Shown here piece by piece: positions 54,576 through 64,000 of a stretch of 64,000 bases of DNA (positions within the stretch are counted from its first letter, which is position 1; each line of letters starts with the position of its first letter). Under the pieces are notes generated by a model. That model had not been told where the DNA came from. It saw nothing but the letters and a program-made list of their open reading frames with translations, and made no database searches. The position numbers were made by a program, and so were the translations under genes. The DNA comes from Pyronema omphalodes. Its lineage: Eukaryota; Ascomycota; Pezizomycetes; Pezizales; Pyronemataceae. Where the stretch lies: contig JAJJXM010000070.1 in NCBI GenBank assembly GCA_024516155.1, positions 234,925 to 298,924 on the forward strand, written 5' to 3'.

Positions 54576-56249
54576 TGTCATACCCTACCCCGATAAGACA
54601 TTTGAAAAGAATGGGGATTCTTACCTAAGTAATAACTCAAGCCAAAGGCGAGAGCTATTACTAACCACCCTTCATCCACTTCCCGCAGGAAGTAGGATAA
54701 TGGGGGGCCAGGGAAAAAGTCAGCATCATCTAGGGCGGGGAAACCCGGGGCAGCCCCCGAGGTGGGTCTGTTTCCGATCAATGACTGCGGTTTCTAATGC
54801 GCAGCCATACCTCGAGGAACATACCGCTGCCGCTGATAAAAACCTGGAATACTTATAACCTTAGGGCCTCACTCAAAGACTTACCGAAGCCTTTGAGCGA
54901 ACGCACCTCTTCCGCCCTATACGAGAAAACCGTCCAGAAAGGGTCGTGGAACTAAGAGACCCGGCGGGCCAGATATACATACGAATAGAAAGGAGAATGT
55001 GACGCAAGTAGGTCACCGCAGGAAACAGATATCGAGGTTGATGAGGATAGGAAGGTTAGGAGGGGAAGAACTGTATTTAAGTTTAATGGGATAATGTATT
55101 CACGAAACACTTTGCCGTAAAACAAGAAAACATAGTCATATGTGACCGAGGCATTACGCCTGACCGACGGAGGAAACCGGATAAGCCGAATAACATCATA
55201 CGACAGCGGAGTCTAGTCGGCCGAAGGAGATAAGGAGTTAACTGCCTCTTTGGTTAGTTATCACTGGAAACCTTATCTTCGCAAACGCACCTTCGAACTG
55301 CCGATATGACGAGACGACCGTACGACGAACGGAACATCGGACCACCTCCTATTAGGGACCCCCGGTAGGCCCACAGTCTATTGCCGACCATGACGACATT
55401 ATCAGATCATACAAACGACTTCACCGGATGCAACGGAATCGCCAACCGGGTATCGAAATCCGAAGTTAGTTACAGGAACGCGTCGGCAGGTCCTGCAATG
55501 CACATTCCTCGAAATGCATTCCGATGCCTTATTATTATTAATGACATCAGTGCAAACGACGAAGAGAACGAGTCTAGGCATTAGCAAACGACTAAGGCAT
55601 CATCCGGATAATGGCCCGGAGGATGTCTTAAAGTATATTCGCGATATTAGCGTTTTTACCGAAAGTTGCATTTTGTATGGTGGAAAAATCACGTTTAGGT
55701 GTAGCCAACCAACGTCTTAGGGTACTTCCACTTCCGCCCACCGCATATTGCTTGCAGGGTATATGAGTGGGGAGCTCAAGATAAGAAAAATATAAAAGTG
55801 CTAAAAGCCCCCACTCGAAGAAGCCATCATCCAGCAACGCAATCAATACTGTCCCGAATACAACCACACTTCCCACGAAGGGTTATGGTCATCTTTTGAG
55901 TCAATACCCGACGTCCTCAAATATATATCTTACCTCCAATCAATACAATACCTCCGGTCGTCCCTCTGAAAGAAACGACCACCAAACGAAACCGATACTC
56001 TCGAAACGCTCCCTGAGATACGCAGGAGAGTTTAAACTTATAACTGTTATCACCTCTACTTTCCGTTAGAAGAATCCCCTTGAGAAGTAATAATTCCCCT
56101 TCTTGGAATTATTGCTTCTCTCTTTTCTTTCGGGAATTTCAGAGTTACCCGGCCGTCCATTACCCTAGGACCCCCGGTTTACACTATAAGTTTACTCATA
56201 CACCTCACCGAGTGAATCGAGAAGCACGCATCAGCCACCATATTACGAC
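54576..56249 (+). repeat. Gypsy2 5' LTR and leader (boundary not resolved)
   Basis: 1674 non-coding bp from the TGTCA start to the gag ATG. Without the 3' LTR in the window I cannot place the LTR/leader boundary or a primer-binding site. The short open frames in it are not gypsy genes. Confidence 0.7.
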
Positions 56250-58589
56250 ATGGCTCAACTCATGGAATACGAATTTCAACCCCTCCCCTCATGGGCTCTC
56301 CTCAGTGCTGACCCAGACCGCGTCAGTAATGAGGTGGAAATGAGCGGGGTACCAGATTCCATCAGTATTCCGAGCATCCCACCATGGGCTGAGGACCTGA
56401 TGAGACAACTGGCTCGTACTGCTGTAGACATCAGCAACTTACGCAGCCAGATACAGAACGACGAGGGCGATGCAATCCGGATGTTCATGAATATGCAAAC
56501 GGCATATGAAAACATCCAAGTCAACTTGGACCAAGCCCTCCAACAAACACAACAACAGATGGGTAACGCAGTGAATGCCCAATTCAACCTCACCAACCGC
56601 CAATTCATGGAGGTTGCCGAAGCATATACTCAGCTTCAACGACAAATGGAGGACCTCCAGATCACTCGGGCCAATGACGAGGTCCATCGACAAGTGACCC
56701 TGGAGGCTTATACCGAAAAATTGGAAAATAACCAACAAATCATTATGGCTTATTATAAAGCGGAAGCCACAAAACAGGAGGAATGGAACGCCAGCTGCGA
56801 ACGATGGGCAGCAGAATTACGACAAAAGGAAAAGGACTTGGAGGCCCGGATGGCCAAAGACAAGCAGGAGTTGAAGGATAAGGAAGCTGCGTTAAAGGCG
56901 GACTTGGCGGAAGAAAACAAAAGAGTGCGAAAGGAAATGGACCGCCTTTCACAACTTCAGAAACGACAACAGGCGGATCATGATCGCCTGAAGAAGCAAC
57001 AAGACGAGGCCGCCGCAGCAAGTCAACGCGAAAGGGAAGAGTTACAGGCTGCCTTCGACAACAAGTGGAAGGCAATTGAGCTGGAATTACACGAGCAGGT
57101 CAAAAGGGTTGCGGGTCCGGGTAGGCAAGCAGATGTAGCATCACTAATCAGTGAAGTCATCCAAGGACGTTGTAGAGATGGCCGGGCCCCTTCACCGGAG
57201 AGTGACCACGACATGACCAATTCCGAACCCGACGACCAGGGAGATGATGACTCCCTTTATAACCTGCCGCCGCCGATTCCTCCCAGACCAAATGAACGAA
57301 ACGGACCAGGATCCATTCCGGCCTCCCGAAAAGGTTCCAGACGGGGAAGTAGTCCACCAAATGGACGTGTACCCCCTCCTCCTCCTCCACCTGACAGTAG
57401 TAGCTCTGAGTCCTCCGATTCGGATTCAGACTCTGCGCCCAGGTATGCCGAACAAATCCCAAAGGAAATTCGGCGATACATTCGGGAGCTCCGCAAAAGG
57501 GATAAGAAGAATAGGGTGTCAAAGAACAGGGCACCCGTGGTCGTTGGTAAAGCGCCTAAAATGAAGGAACCAGAATCCTTTTCTGGGGAGAAGGCAGAGT
57601 TCATGCCTTGGTTCAAGGCCGTGAAAGAGTTCATGACAGTCCGAGCAATTGACTATCAAACGGACCTCCAAAAGATCCATTGGCTTGGATCCTTCCTCAA
57701 GGGCGATGCACGCCAATGGCACCAGAATCGCGTCGACACATGGGAGTCCTCGAAGCAGCAAGACACCTGGGAAACCTACGCGGCGGCAATGACTCAATAC
57801 TTCCGCGACCCACATGAGCGCCGGAACTACACCGCGAAAATGAACAAGCTTCGCTGGAAACACCTACCGGGCTGGCACAAGACCGGGCTTCCCGCCGACC
57901 AGTGGGGAATCCGAATGTCGATCTACCAGGAGAAGGCTCAGCTTCAGGGAGAGGTTCTCCGGGAGATGTATGCTCAGTCCTTCGCCGATGAGGTCGTCCG
58001 AGCAGCATCCGATCTGACCGAAGATTTATACGACCCATCATTTGAACTCTTCAAGGCTGCCCTTGTAAAGAAGGCCACCAACAGAGAAAAGGAGATGAAC
58101 CGGAAGGAGAATCCACTCCTACAACAAATCGATTTCCAGCCGGAGAAAGATAGGTCAACAAAGAAGAACGACAAAGATAAGGGACGTCACCAGAAATCGA
58201 AGGATAACCAGAGGGATAGACCTTCAACCTCCAACAAACCAAAAGAGAAGAAATTTCAAAGCACCCGGGATGCATTGGTCGGTGTACCCCAGTCTGAAAT
58301 CGACCAGTACAAGGCGGATAAGGCATCCTGTTGGAGGTGTGGACGTTCCAGCCACCACACATTAGAATGCTTTGCGAAGAAGACCTCCCAGGGTACCGAA
58401 CTTACAGCAAAAGTGGCTGCGGTGAACCGAAAGAAAAGGGCAAGGTCAACCGACGACGAGGCTGACGACGAAGGGTCTGAAGAGGAGCGACCTACCAAAA
58501 AGGCGAAACAGGTAGCCGCGGTCGCACCGGTTTCGCCAGATTCCCGCCGTGTGTGGGAGATTACATCCGAACATTCGGATTTAAACTAA
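56250..58589 (+). CDS. Gypsy2 gag, 779 residues
   Basis: Long gag precursor. Residues ~50-290 are rich in Gln/Glu/Lys with heptad-like spacing (for example QKEKDLEARMAKDKQELKDK), which predicts coiled coil. This is followed by a Pro/Ser/Asp-rich linker and the retrotransposon gag/capsid domain (PESFSGEKAEFMPWFKAVKE...WLGSFLKGDARQWHQN, about 455-500). A zinc knuckle CWRCGRSSHHTLEC (about 694-707) and a basic tail follow. The N-terminal coiled coil makes it about twice the length of the gypsy1 gag. It stops with TAA immediately after the slippery heptamer TTTAAAC. Confidence 0.88.
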   Translation: MAQLMEYEFQPLPSWALLSADPDRVSNEVEMSGVPDSISIPSIPPWAEDLMRQLARTAVDISNLRSQIQNDEGDAIRMFMNMQTAYENIQVNLDQALQQTQQQMGNAVNAQFNLTNRQFMEVAEAYTQLQRQMEDLQITRANDEVHRQVTLEAYTEKLENNQQIIMAYYKAEATKQEEWNASCERWAAELRQKEKDLEARMAKDKQELKDKEAALKADLAEENKRVRKEMDRLSQLQKRQQADHDRLKKQQDEAAAASQREREELQAAFDNKWKAIELELHEQVKRVAGPGRQADVASLISEVIQGRCRDGRAPSPESDHDMTNSEPDDQGDDDSLYNLPPPIPPRPNERNGPGSIPASRKGSRRGSSPPNGRVPPPPPPPDSSSSESSDSDSDSAPRYAEQIPKEIRRYIRELRKRDKKNRVSKNRAPVVVGKAPKMKEPESFSGEKAEFMPWFKAVKEFMTVRAIDYQTDLQKIHWLGSFLKGDARQWHQNRVDTWESSKQQDTWETYAAAMTQYFRDPHERRNYTAKMNKLRWKHLPGWHKTGLPADQWGIRMSIYQEKAQLQGEVLREMYAQSFADEVVRAASDLTEDLYDPSFELFKAALVKKATNREKEMNRKENPLLQQIDFQPEKDRSTKKNDKDKGRHQKSKDNQRDRPSTSNKPKEKKFQSTRDALVGVPQSEIDQYKADKASCWRCGRSSHHTLECFAKKTSQGTELTAKVAAVNRKKRARSTDDEADDEGSEEERPTKKAKQVAAVAPVSPDSRRVWEITSEHSDLN

Positions 58590-58637
58590 CAAGACCGGCT
58601 ACGATGCGCAAGCACGGTCAACCAGATCAAGACGCAT
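58580..58637 (+). promoter_or_regulatory. -1 programmed frameshift signal, gypsy2 gag-pol
   Basis: T TTA AAC (58580-58586) in the gag frame, directly before the gag TAA. A 6-nt spacer leads to stem 1, GACCG (58593-58597) with CGGTC (58615-58619). The loop ATGCG (58604-58608) can pair with CGCAT (58633-58637), which would make an H-type pseudoknot. Pol continues in the -1 frame (CTA ACA AGA...). The heptamer is the same one used by coronaviruses. Confidence 0.8.
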
Positions 58638-61600
58638 TGAACCATAGACACCTTTCGATTTGCGGCGTTAAACGGACAAAACCACCAAAAACTCAAAAAC
58701 ACAGTAAAAAGGCTAAAATCATGAAAAAAGTTGAAAATGAACCCCCAAAATCCGGGCCACGGCCCATAGTCAAAATGAACATATCAGTACCAGGGGAACG
58801 GGTGTTCTGCGTTCGGACAATGTTCGACACTGGGGCAGCAATCCCCATTATCAGTTCGACATTTGTAGCGAGACATGATCTTCCCCATATCAATCGGAAT
58901 CAACCTTTACGCATCAATGGAGCAGACGGATCTGCGCTACGAGAGGCTGGACAGGCCTTCACCCATTCTCTCCTCTTACAATACCGACAGCATTATTCAA
59001 GAGAAACTTTCGAGATTATGCCATTAGAATCAGGAACGGACATTATCCTGCCCTGTTGGTGGATGGCAAAACACCAACCGAATAACTTTTGGGGAAATCC
59101 CGACGACATTACCTTGGATACCAACTTCTGCAAGCAACACTGTACGTTAACTGCGGCACAAGAATTCTCCCTCTCGCTGGATCCAGATGTCCTATTCAAT
59201 GAAGATGCCACAGTAATTGGGTATGTTGCCGCTGTTGCTTCAGACACAACCGACATCAACCCAGCCTGCATCATACCCGATAAGTTCCGACCCCTATGCG
59301 AAGTCTTGGGAAAGGAACTAGCCGACAAACTACCTGATCATAAGCCATATGATCACGCAATCGACCTCAAGGAAGGGGAACAGCCGCCATGGGGACCGAT
59401 GTACCCCTTGAACGAAGCCGAGCTCACAGAACTTTGAAAATATCTCAAAGAAATGTTGGAACTCGGTAAAATTAGACATTCAAAATCCCCAGCAGCGGCA
59501 CCAATCATCTTCGTCCCAAAACCCCATGGCAGAGGACTACGACTTTGTGTCGACTACCGGGGCTTGAATAAAGTAACCATAGCAAACCGGTACCCCTTAC
59601 CCATCATGACCGAATTACAAGATCGAGTTCGCAGTGCCAAAATCTTCACTAAAATTGATCTTAAAAACGGCTATAATCTAATCAGGATAAAGCCCGGAGA
59701 CGAATGGAGAACAGCCTTCAAAACAAGATATGGGCTGTACGAATACACAGTAATGCCGTTCGGACTCTCTAATGCACCAGCAACCTTCCAGAATATGATG
59801 AATCACATATTCCGGGACTTACTCGATCAAGGCCTCATTGTCTACCTTGACGATATTCTCATCTATGCCGAAACTGAGAAAGAGCACGACCGACTGGTTC
59901 TAGATGTTCTGAAACGACTTGCAGAAAATGGCCTGGCTATTTCACAGCACAAGTGTTTCTGGTCAACATCCAGGGTTGATTTCTTAGGCTATGTTATTTC
60001 ACAAGACGGAATTGAAATGGCCCAGGACAAGGTTCAAAGCATTCAAGATTGGCAGCGGCCAACTAATTTGAAAGGCGTCCAATCATTCATCGGATTTGCC
60101 AACTTTTACCGTCGCTTCATTGCCGGATTCTCCAAGATCGCAAAACCCTTAAGCGACTCAACAAAAGGTTCCCCAACGGATTGGGTTTGGACCGAAAACA
60201 TGACAACAGCATTTGAAAAACTCAAGAAATGCTTCACGACAGCACCGATCCTCACGCATTTCGACCCCCGGCGCGAATGTATTGTGGAGACCGATGCTTC
60301 AGATTTCGCACTAGGTGCCACCCTGTCACAAAAAGGGGATGATAACAAATTGCACCCTGTTGCCTTTCACTCCAGGAAATCTTCCCCAGCAGAAATCAAT
60401 TATGAAATTCATGACAAGGAATTACTAGCAATTGTTGACTGCTTTAAGGTTTGGAGGCGGTATCTGGAGGGATCCTTACACATGGTTCAGGTATACACCG
60501 ACCATAAAAATCTCGAGTACTGTATGACAACTAAAGTGCTCAACCGAAGGCAGGCACGCTGGGCTCAGGAATTAGCCGGCGTGGACTTCAAAATTTTTTA
60601 TCGAAAAGGAGCAAGTAATGGCAAGCCAGATGCATTGTCTAGGCGCCCGGAGTACCGCCCTGAAAAGGGGGGAGATGGAGATCAGCCTGTACAGACGATC
60701 CTGAAAGAAAAACACTTCAACGCAATTTCAGCAATCAGTACAGGAGGAGAAGGAATGGTTTTTTGTTGCTCGGCTGTTCAACTAGAATATCTGTCAACGG
60801 CAGTATCTAGATGGACAAAGAAATTTGAAATGGATATAAAGGAAGCAGGAAAGAAGGACGCGGCATACCAGCAGGCTTTAAGGAGTTTGGATGGAAGCGC
60901 GAAGGATCAAGAAGGAAAGGAAAAGGCTAGGACGGAAGGATTATTAGAAGAAAGAAACGGGTTATTATATCGCAAAGGATTACTCTGGGTCCCACAGAAT
61001 GCACGACAAGCGGTCCTTCATACAGAGCATAACAGTAAAATTGCAGGCCACTTTGGCCAAGATAAAACAATAGAATTGATAAGACGAAATTTCTGGTGGC
61101 CAAAGATGGACCAGGAAATAATTGAATACATCCGAAGCTGTAACGAATGTCAACGAGACAAAACAGCACGACACAAACCCTATGGAATGCTTTCGCCACT
61201 CGAGCTTCCATACGCTCCATGGACATCAATCGCCATGGATTTTATAACAGACTTACCACTTTCTGATGGTTGCGATCAATTATGGGTCATCATCGATAGA
61301 TTCACAAAGATGGCTCATTTTATCCCGCTCAAGAAAGATGAGAAAACAGCTGCCCATCTGGTCAAGATATTTGCAAGAGAGATTTGGAGATTCCACGGCA
61401 TTCCGACAGACATAATCTCGGATCGAGACTCCAGATTCACTTCGACAGAGTGGAAACAATTCTTGGGCATTTTAGGTGTTCGCCCAAGAATGAGCACTGC
61501 CTTCCACCCTCAAACGGATGGGCAAACTGAACGAATCAACCAAACCATCGAAGCATACCTCCGATCATTCATTAACTACGAGATGGATGATTGGGTCGAC

Positions 61601-61771
61601 CTACTACCCATGGCCAAATTCGCCTACAACAATTCAATAACCCAGGCTACTGGCATGTCGCCCTTCTACGCCAATTACGGAAGACATCCAGCATGCACCA
61701 ACCCGGCATCATCAAACACGAAACTGAATGAGGAACAAAGCTTCATCAACCACATCACCTCCGTCCATAGC
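58586..61771 (+). pseudogene. Gypsy2 pol: protease, RT, RNase H, integrase; one nonsense codon, 3' end lost
   Basis: Protease: MFDTGAAIPIISS. A single in-frame TGA (59435-59437) falls where related elements have a CGA Arg before KYLKEMLELG, consistent with one C-to-T change; reading resumes in the same frame. RT: LRLCVDYRGLNKVTIANRYP, FGLSNAPATFQNMM and IVYLDDILIYA. RNase H: VETDASDFALGATLS. Integrase: HNSKIAGHFGQDKTIELIRR, CNECQRDKTARHKPYGMLSP, MDFITDLPLSDG, ISDRDSRFTS and FHPQTDGQTERINQ. The ORF is then cut by gypsy1b at 61772, so the C-terminal part of the integrase is absent here. Otherwise well preserved. Confidence 0.88.
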
Positions 61772-62539
61772 TGTCACAACGCTCCCGTGACATGCTCCTG
61801 GCCTCCGCCGTCACCACCGCAGGGCTATGGGTGATCGTCATCACCCTAGCAACCTGCTACGCTGTCATGAAGTGAAGGGATAGGGTTAGGGCAAGGGGCT
61901 GGGCCCCTTGCCGAGGATTTTCATATGTTCGGAGTTATTTCTTATTTGGATTTCTTTTAGGTATCACGGCGGCTAGGAAAATGTTGGAATCTTTTACTTA
62001 TCTCTTTCGGTATGTACTCTTTCTTTGCTATTTTGGAATCACGGCGGTTAGCCGGTAGTTATCTCTTTTGGTATGTACTCTTTCCTTGTTATTATTATTT
62101 GGAATTACGGCGTTTAGTTATCTTGCTTTATTATTTGGAATTACGGCGTTTAGTTATCTTGCTTTATTATTTGGAATTACGGCGGTTGGCAAATGTTGGG
62201 GAATGTTGGTCATGTATGTAGTTATCACGGCGGTTAGCATTAGGAGCATTCTCCGCAGGCGGAGAATGCTGAGTCACGAGTCATGAAGGAACAAGTATAA
62301 GAGGAGGAAATTTGTATGTAGTTTATTTCTTCACGCAATCAAGTTTCTATTTACCACAATCCTATCTACAAAAGTTCCCTTGTGATATCCCATCTCGCCA
62401 AACTCACCTGTGATTTCCCAAGCCCACAAACCCTTGCCCATTCCCAACTTACCAGCCTTACCTAACCCGCCGCCGCCCTCCTCGCCGCCGAAAACCCCGC
62501 GCTGCCTGTCGTCAGTAACCGTGGATACGGATTCTGATA
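61772..62539 (+). repeat. Gypsy1b 5' LTR (768 bp)
   Basis: TGTCACAACG...TCTGATA. Hairpins: 10-bp stem with TGG loop (61890-61912) and 12-bp palindrome with AG centre (62245-62270, intact here). The 36-bp direct repeats are at 62101-62136 and 62137-62172, with a partial third. A 'gatagggttaggg' phrase precedes the first hairpin. Confidence 0.93.
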
Positions 62540-62787
62540 TTTGATTGCGTCCTGTGTACGACACCCAACGCGGAACGAAGACCCAGAAAACCCAGAAAAC
62601 CCAGAAGACCCAGAAAACCCAGAAGAAGGCGCACACAGTGGCATCCTTTCAGCTAAAAGAGCTCGGAGAACATATCGAACAAGAACCGACCGGATCGGCA
62701 AGCCCAGTGACCCCCGAACAACCATCCAGACCCCAGACCCCCGAATCACCCGAACTCCCCCATACCTCTACCGACGACCCTGCGGAA

Positions 62788-63696
62788 ATGGCGACCCCGG
62801 CAGGATTGGGACTTGTCACTCCGGTCACTATGACCCAGGAGCAGTTGAACCAGATCCTCATTCAACTCCATCGCCCCACGACAAACAGTAACCCCAAGGT
62901 GGAGGACCCGGAGCTGTACTACGGTGAACGGACCAAGCTGAGGGCATTCCTGACGCAATGTGAACTGAAGTTCAATTGTGAAGGGAATAGATTCGACACC
63001 GAACAGAAAAAGGTGAACTATGCGAGCTCCCGCTGTAGAGGTAACGCTTGGGCATGGATCGAGCCGTCCATCAAGGAGGGGAAAAGCGTATACACGACCT
63101 GGGAGGCCTTTAAGACTGCTGTCAGTAGGGCCTTCGGGGAAGCCGACTCAAAAGAAGTAGCAAGAAGAAAGTTCAAGATGATCAGGCAGGGCGCGCGATC
63201 CGCCGCTGCATACTGGGCCGAATTTCAAAGGATCAAATCCGATTTAAGATACAATGACGAGACCTACATCGATCAATTCAGTGATGGACTAAACACAGAC
63301 GTCCAACGACAGTTGGCACTCCTTGATGAACGACCAACGGATCTCACGGAGTTCGCCAACAAGGCCATAGCGTTAGACAACCGACTATTCAACTTCCGAA
63401 CCCTGAGGACTCGGTATGAACCTCAATTCTATCACCACCCCCATCTTAAGGGGCAGGGACACGAATCTCGACTCTCCGACCCCGAACCAATGGAATTAGA
63501 TTCCACTCGTCGACCGAAACCAAGGGATAGGACGGAGGAGGATAGGCGGAAGCGGAATAATGAATGTTTTAACTGTGGGAAGGTGGGACACTACGCTGCG
63601 AAGTGCCCAAGTAAGAAATTATTCAGAGCAGCGGAAACTACATTGGTAGAGGAGGGACTCGGTGAGACGTCGGGAAAAGAGAACCCCCAGGAATAA
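62788..63696 (+). CDS. Gypsy1b gag
   Basis: Identical protein to gypsy1a gag, 302 residues from the first ATG (62788). The frame is open from 62545, with Gln/Lys/Thr repeats but no ATG. The zinc knuckle CFNCGKVGHYAAKC precedes a short tail. The stop TAA lies inside the frameshift stem. Confidence 0.88.
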   Translation: MATPAGLGLVTPVTMTQEQLNQILIQLHRPTTNSNPKVEDPELYYGERTKLRAFLTQCELKFNCEGNRFDTEQKKVNYASSRCRGNAWAWIEPSIKEGKSVYTTWEAFKTAVSRAFGEADSKEVARRKFKMIRQGARSAAAYWAEFQRIKSDLRYNDETYIDQFSDGLNTDVQRQLALLDERPTDLTEFANKAIALDNRLFNFRTLRTRYEPQFYHHPHLKGQGHESRLSDPEPMELDSTRRPKPRDRTEEDRRKRNNECFNCGKVGHYAAKCPSKKLFRAAETTLVEEGLGETSGKENPQE

Positions 63697-63734
63697 AAGG
63701 AAAAGGTGGATTCCTGGGGCAACTGTCGCCCACC
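63672..63734 (+). promoter_or_regulatory. -1 programmed frameshift signal, gypsy1b gag-pol
   Basis: G GGA AAA at 63672-63678, spacer GAGAAC, stem CCCCAGGAAT (63685-63694) with ATTCCTGGGG (63710-63719). The loop GGTGG (63705-63709) can also pair with CCACC (63730-63734), which would turn the hairpin into an H-type pseudoknot. Confidence 0.85.
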
Positions 63735-64000
63735 AGTTCAACCACGGCAGGACCGGCGGATAGAATCTCGAGTGTAGGACCATACGGAAGAAACGAAAAA
63801 ATTATCCTGCGAGTAAAATTAATCGGACGAAATAAGAAAGAATACCAAACAACGGCCATGATCGACTGCGGGGCCACGGAGAATTTTATAGATCGAAAAT
63901 ATGTGAGACAGCAGGGATTGCCCTGCGCGAAAAAATTAACCCCACGAAAGGTTCTCGCTGTAGACGGACGGGAATTGGATGGGGGACCAGTAACCCACGA
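63678..64000 (+). CDS. Gypsy1b pol, start only (protease)
   Basis: The frame is open in -1 relative to gag from the slippery site onward without a stop. The first Met is at 63858 in MIDCGATENFIDRKYV, the aspartic protease motif. It is cut by the window end, so I cannot tell whether this copy has the integrase deletion of gypsy1a. Confidence 0.85.

Larger units (their letters stand above)
54576..61771 (+). mobile_element. Gypsy2: second Ty3/gypsy family, 5' part, interrupted by gypsy1b
   Basis: It enters the LINE at TGTCATACCC (54576), with GTTGG as the probable left target duplication (54571-54575). It has a long LTR plus leader, gag, and pol in the -1 frame with one in-frame stop. The element breaks at 61771, where the LTR of gypsy1b begins; its 3' LTR must lie beyond the window. 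Its sequence is clearly different from gypsy1, and its integrase N-terminus is complete. Confidence 0.9.
61772..64000 (+). mobile_element. Gypsy1b: second gypsy1 copy, 5' part, nested in gypsy2
   Basis: Same family as gypsy1a but on the + strand. The first five bases outside are ATAGC (61767-61771), to be matched after the 3' LTR outside the window. Sequence identity to gypsy1a is close to complete (gag proteins identical). Only the LTR, gag and the start of pol are in the window. Confidence 0.93.

Noticed and set aside
54578..54858. Frames on both strands just inside the gypsy2 LTR
   Set aside because: They lie in LTR sequence, do not match either gypsy gene and have no known motif.
61881..61895. 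Telomere-like gatagggttaggg in the gypsy1 LTR as a telomere trace
   Set aside because: Occurs once per LTR, in the middle of an element; no tandem array.
62545..62787. N-terminal extension of gypsy1 gag from the LTR boundary
   Set aside because: Open in frame but with no ATG; the repeat-derived Thr/Gln/Lys sequence looks like leader. I start gag at the first ATG and mention the extension.

Overview
The window looks like nuclear DNA of a filamentous ascomycete (Pezizomycotina). Genes are broken by many 45-110 bp GT-AG introns. The recognisable host genes are a LaeA-like/UMTA methyltransferase family, the ESCRT factor Vta1 and a Bim1/X325-type GPI-anchored copper protein. The large repeats are a Tad/I-type LINE and chromodomain Ty3/gypsy elements. 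I could not fix the genus; Leotiomycetes is only a guess. Near-identical duplicated genes and retroelements survive without obvious mass C-to-T damage, so RIP seems weak or absent.

Region 1 (about 1-27700) is a head-to-tail array of six methyltransferase genes on the + strand (starts 2080, 4446, 7754, 12869, 17607, 24747). All six splice to seven exons of exactly 24/167/201/46/80/420/34 nt, giving 323 residues. Genes 3-6 sit in a larger repeated module: a conserved ~180 bp promoter block, the gene, and a ~1.5 kb 3' flank with a simple repeat at a fixed site. Two antisense, decayed copies of the same gene lie between genes 3/4 and 4/5. Small transposons interrupt the modules: a TIR element with ~105 bp arms, a poly(A)-tailed retroposon with target duplication, a 5'-truncated LINE, and two MITE-like elements. 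A small three-exon membrane-protein gene (22127-22756) is embedded between genes 5 and 6.

Region 2 (about 27700-43970) is host-gene territory. It holds a truncated copy of an unrecognised gene family, a Cys-rich acidic protein, VTA1, a Bim1-like protein, a minisatellite-rich spacer, and three intact tandem members of the unrecognised family on the - strand. These share a 14-nt first exon, IYPPIY and IDP-LLQID-QRA-GLPPF motifs, a basic KR(V/I)Y patch and a C-terminal W(M/V)P(L/V)V motif.

Region 3 (43971-64000) is a three-level nest of retrotransposons. A LINE on the - strand lies just upstream of the last family gene. Its 3' end is split by a complete gypsy element ('gypsy1a', 44390-51942, - strand, 768 bp LTRs, CCTTC target duplication). 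Its RT ORF is cut at 54576 by a second gypsy family ('gypsy2', + strand). The pol of gypsy2 is in turn cut at 61772 by another copy of the first family ('gypsy1b', + strand), which runs off the window.

The most interesting signals are translational. Both gypsy families put pol in the -1 frame behind a perfect slippery heptamer (GGGAAAA or TTTAAAC), 6 nt before a strong stem. Gypsy1 also carries a third ORF, joined to pol by an overlapping TAATG stop-start. That ORF is Cys/His-rich, runs through the polypurine tract into the 3' LTR, and ends in an LTR-encoded transmembrane helix.
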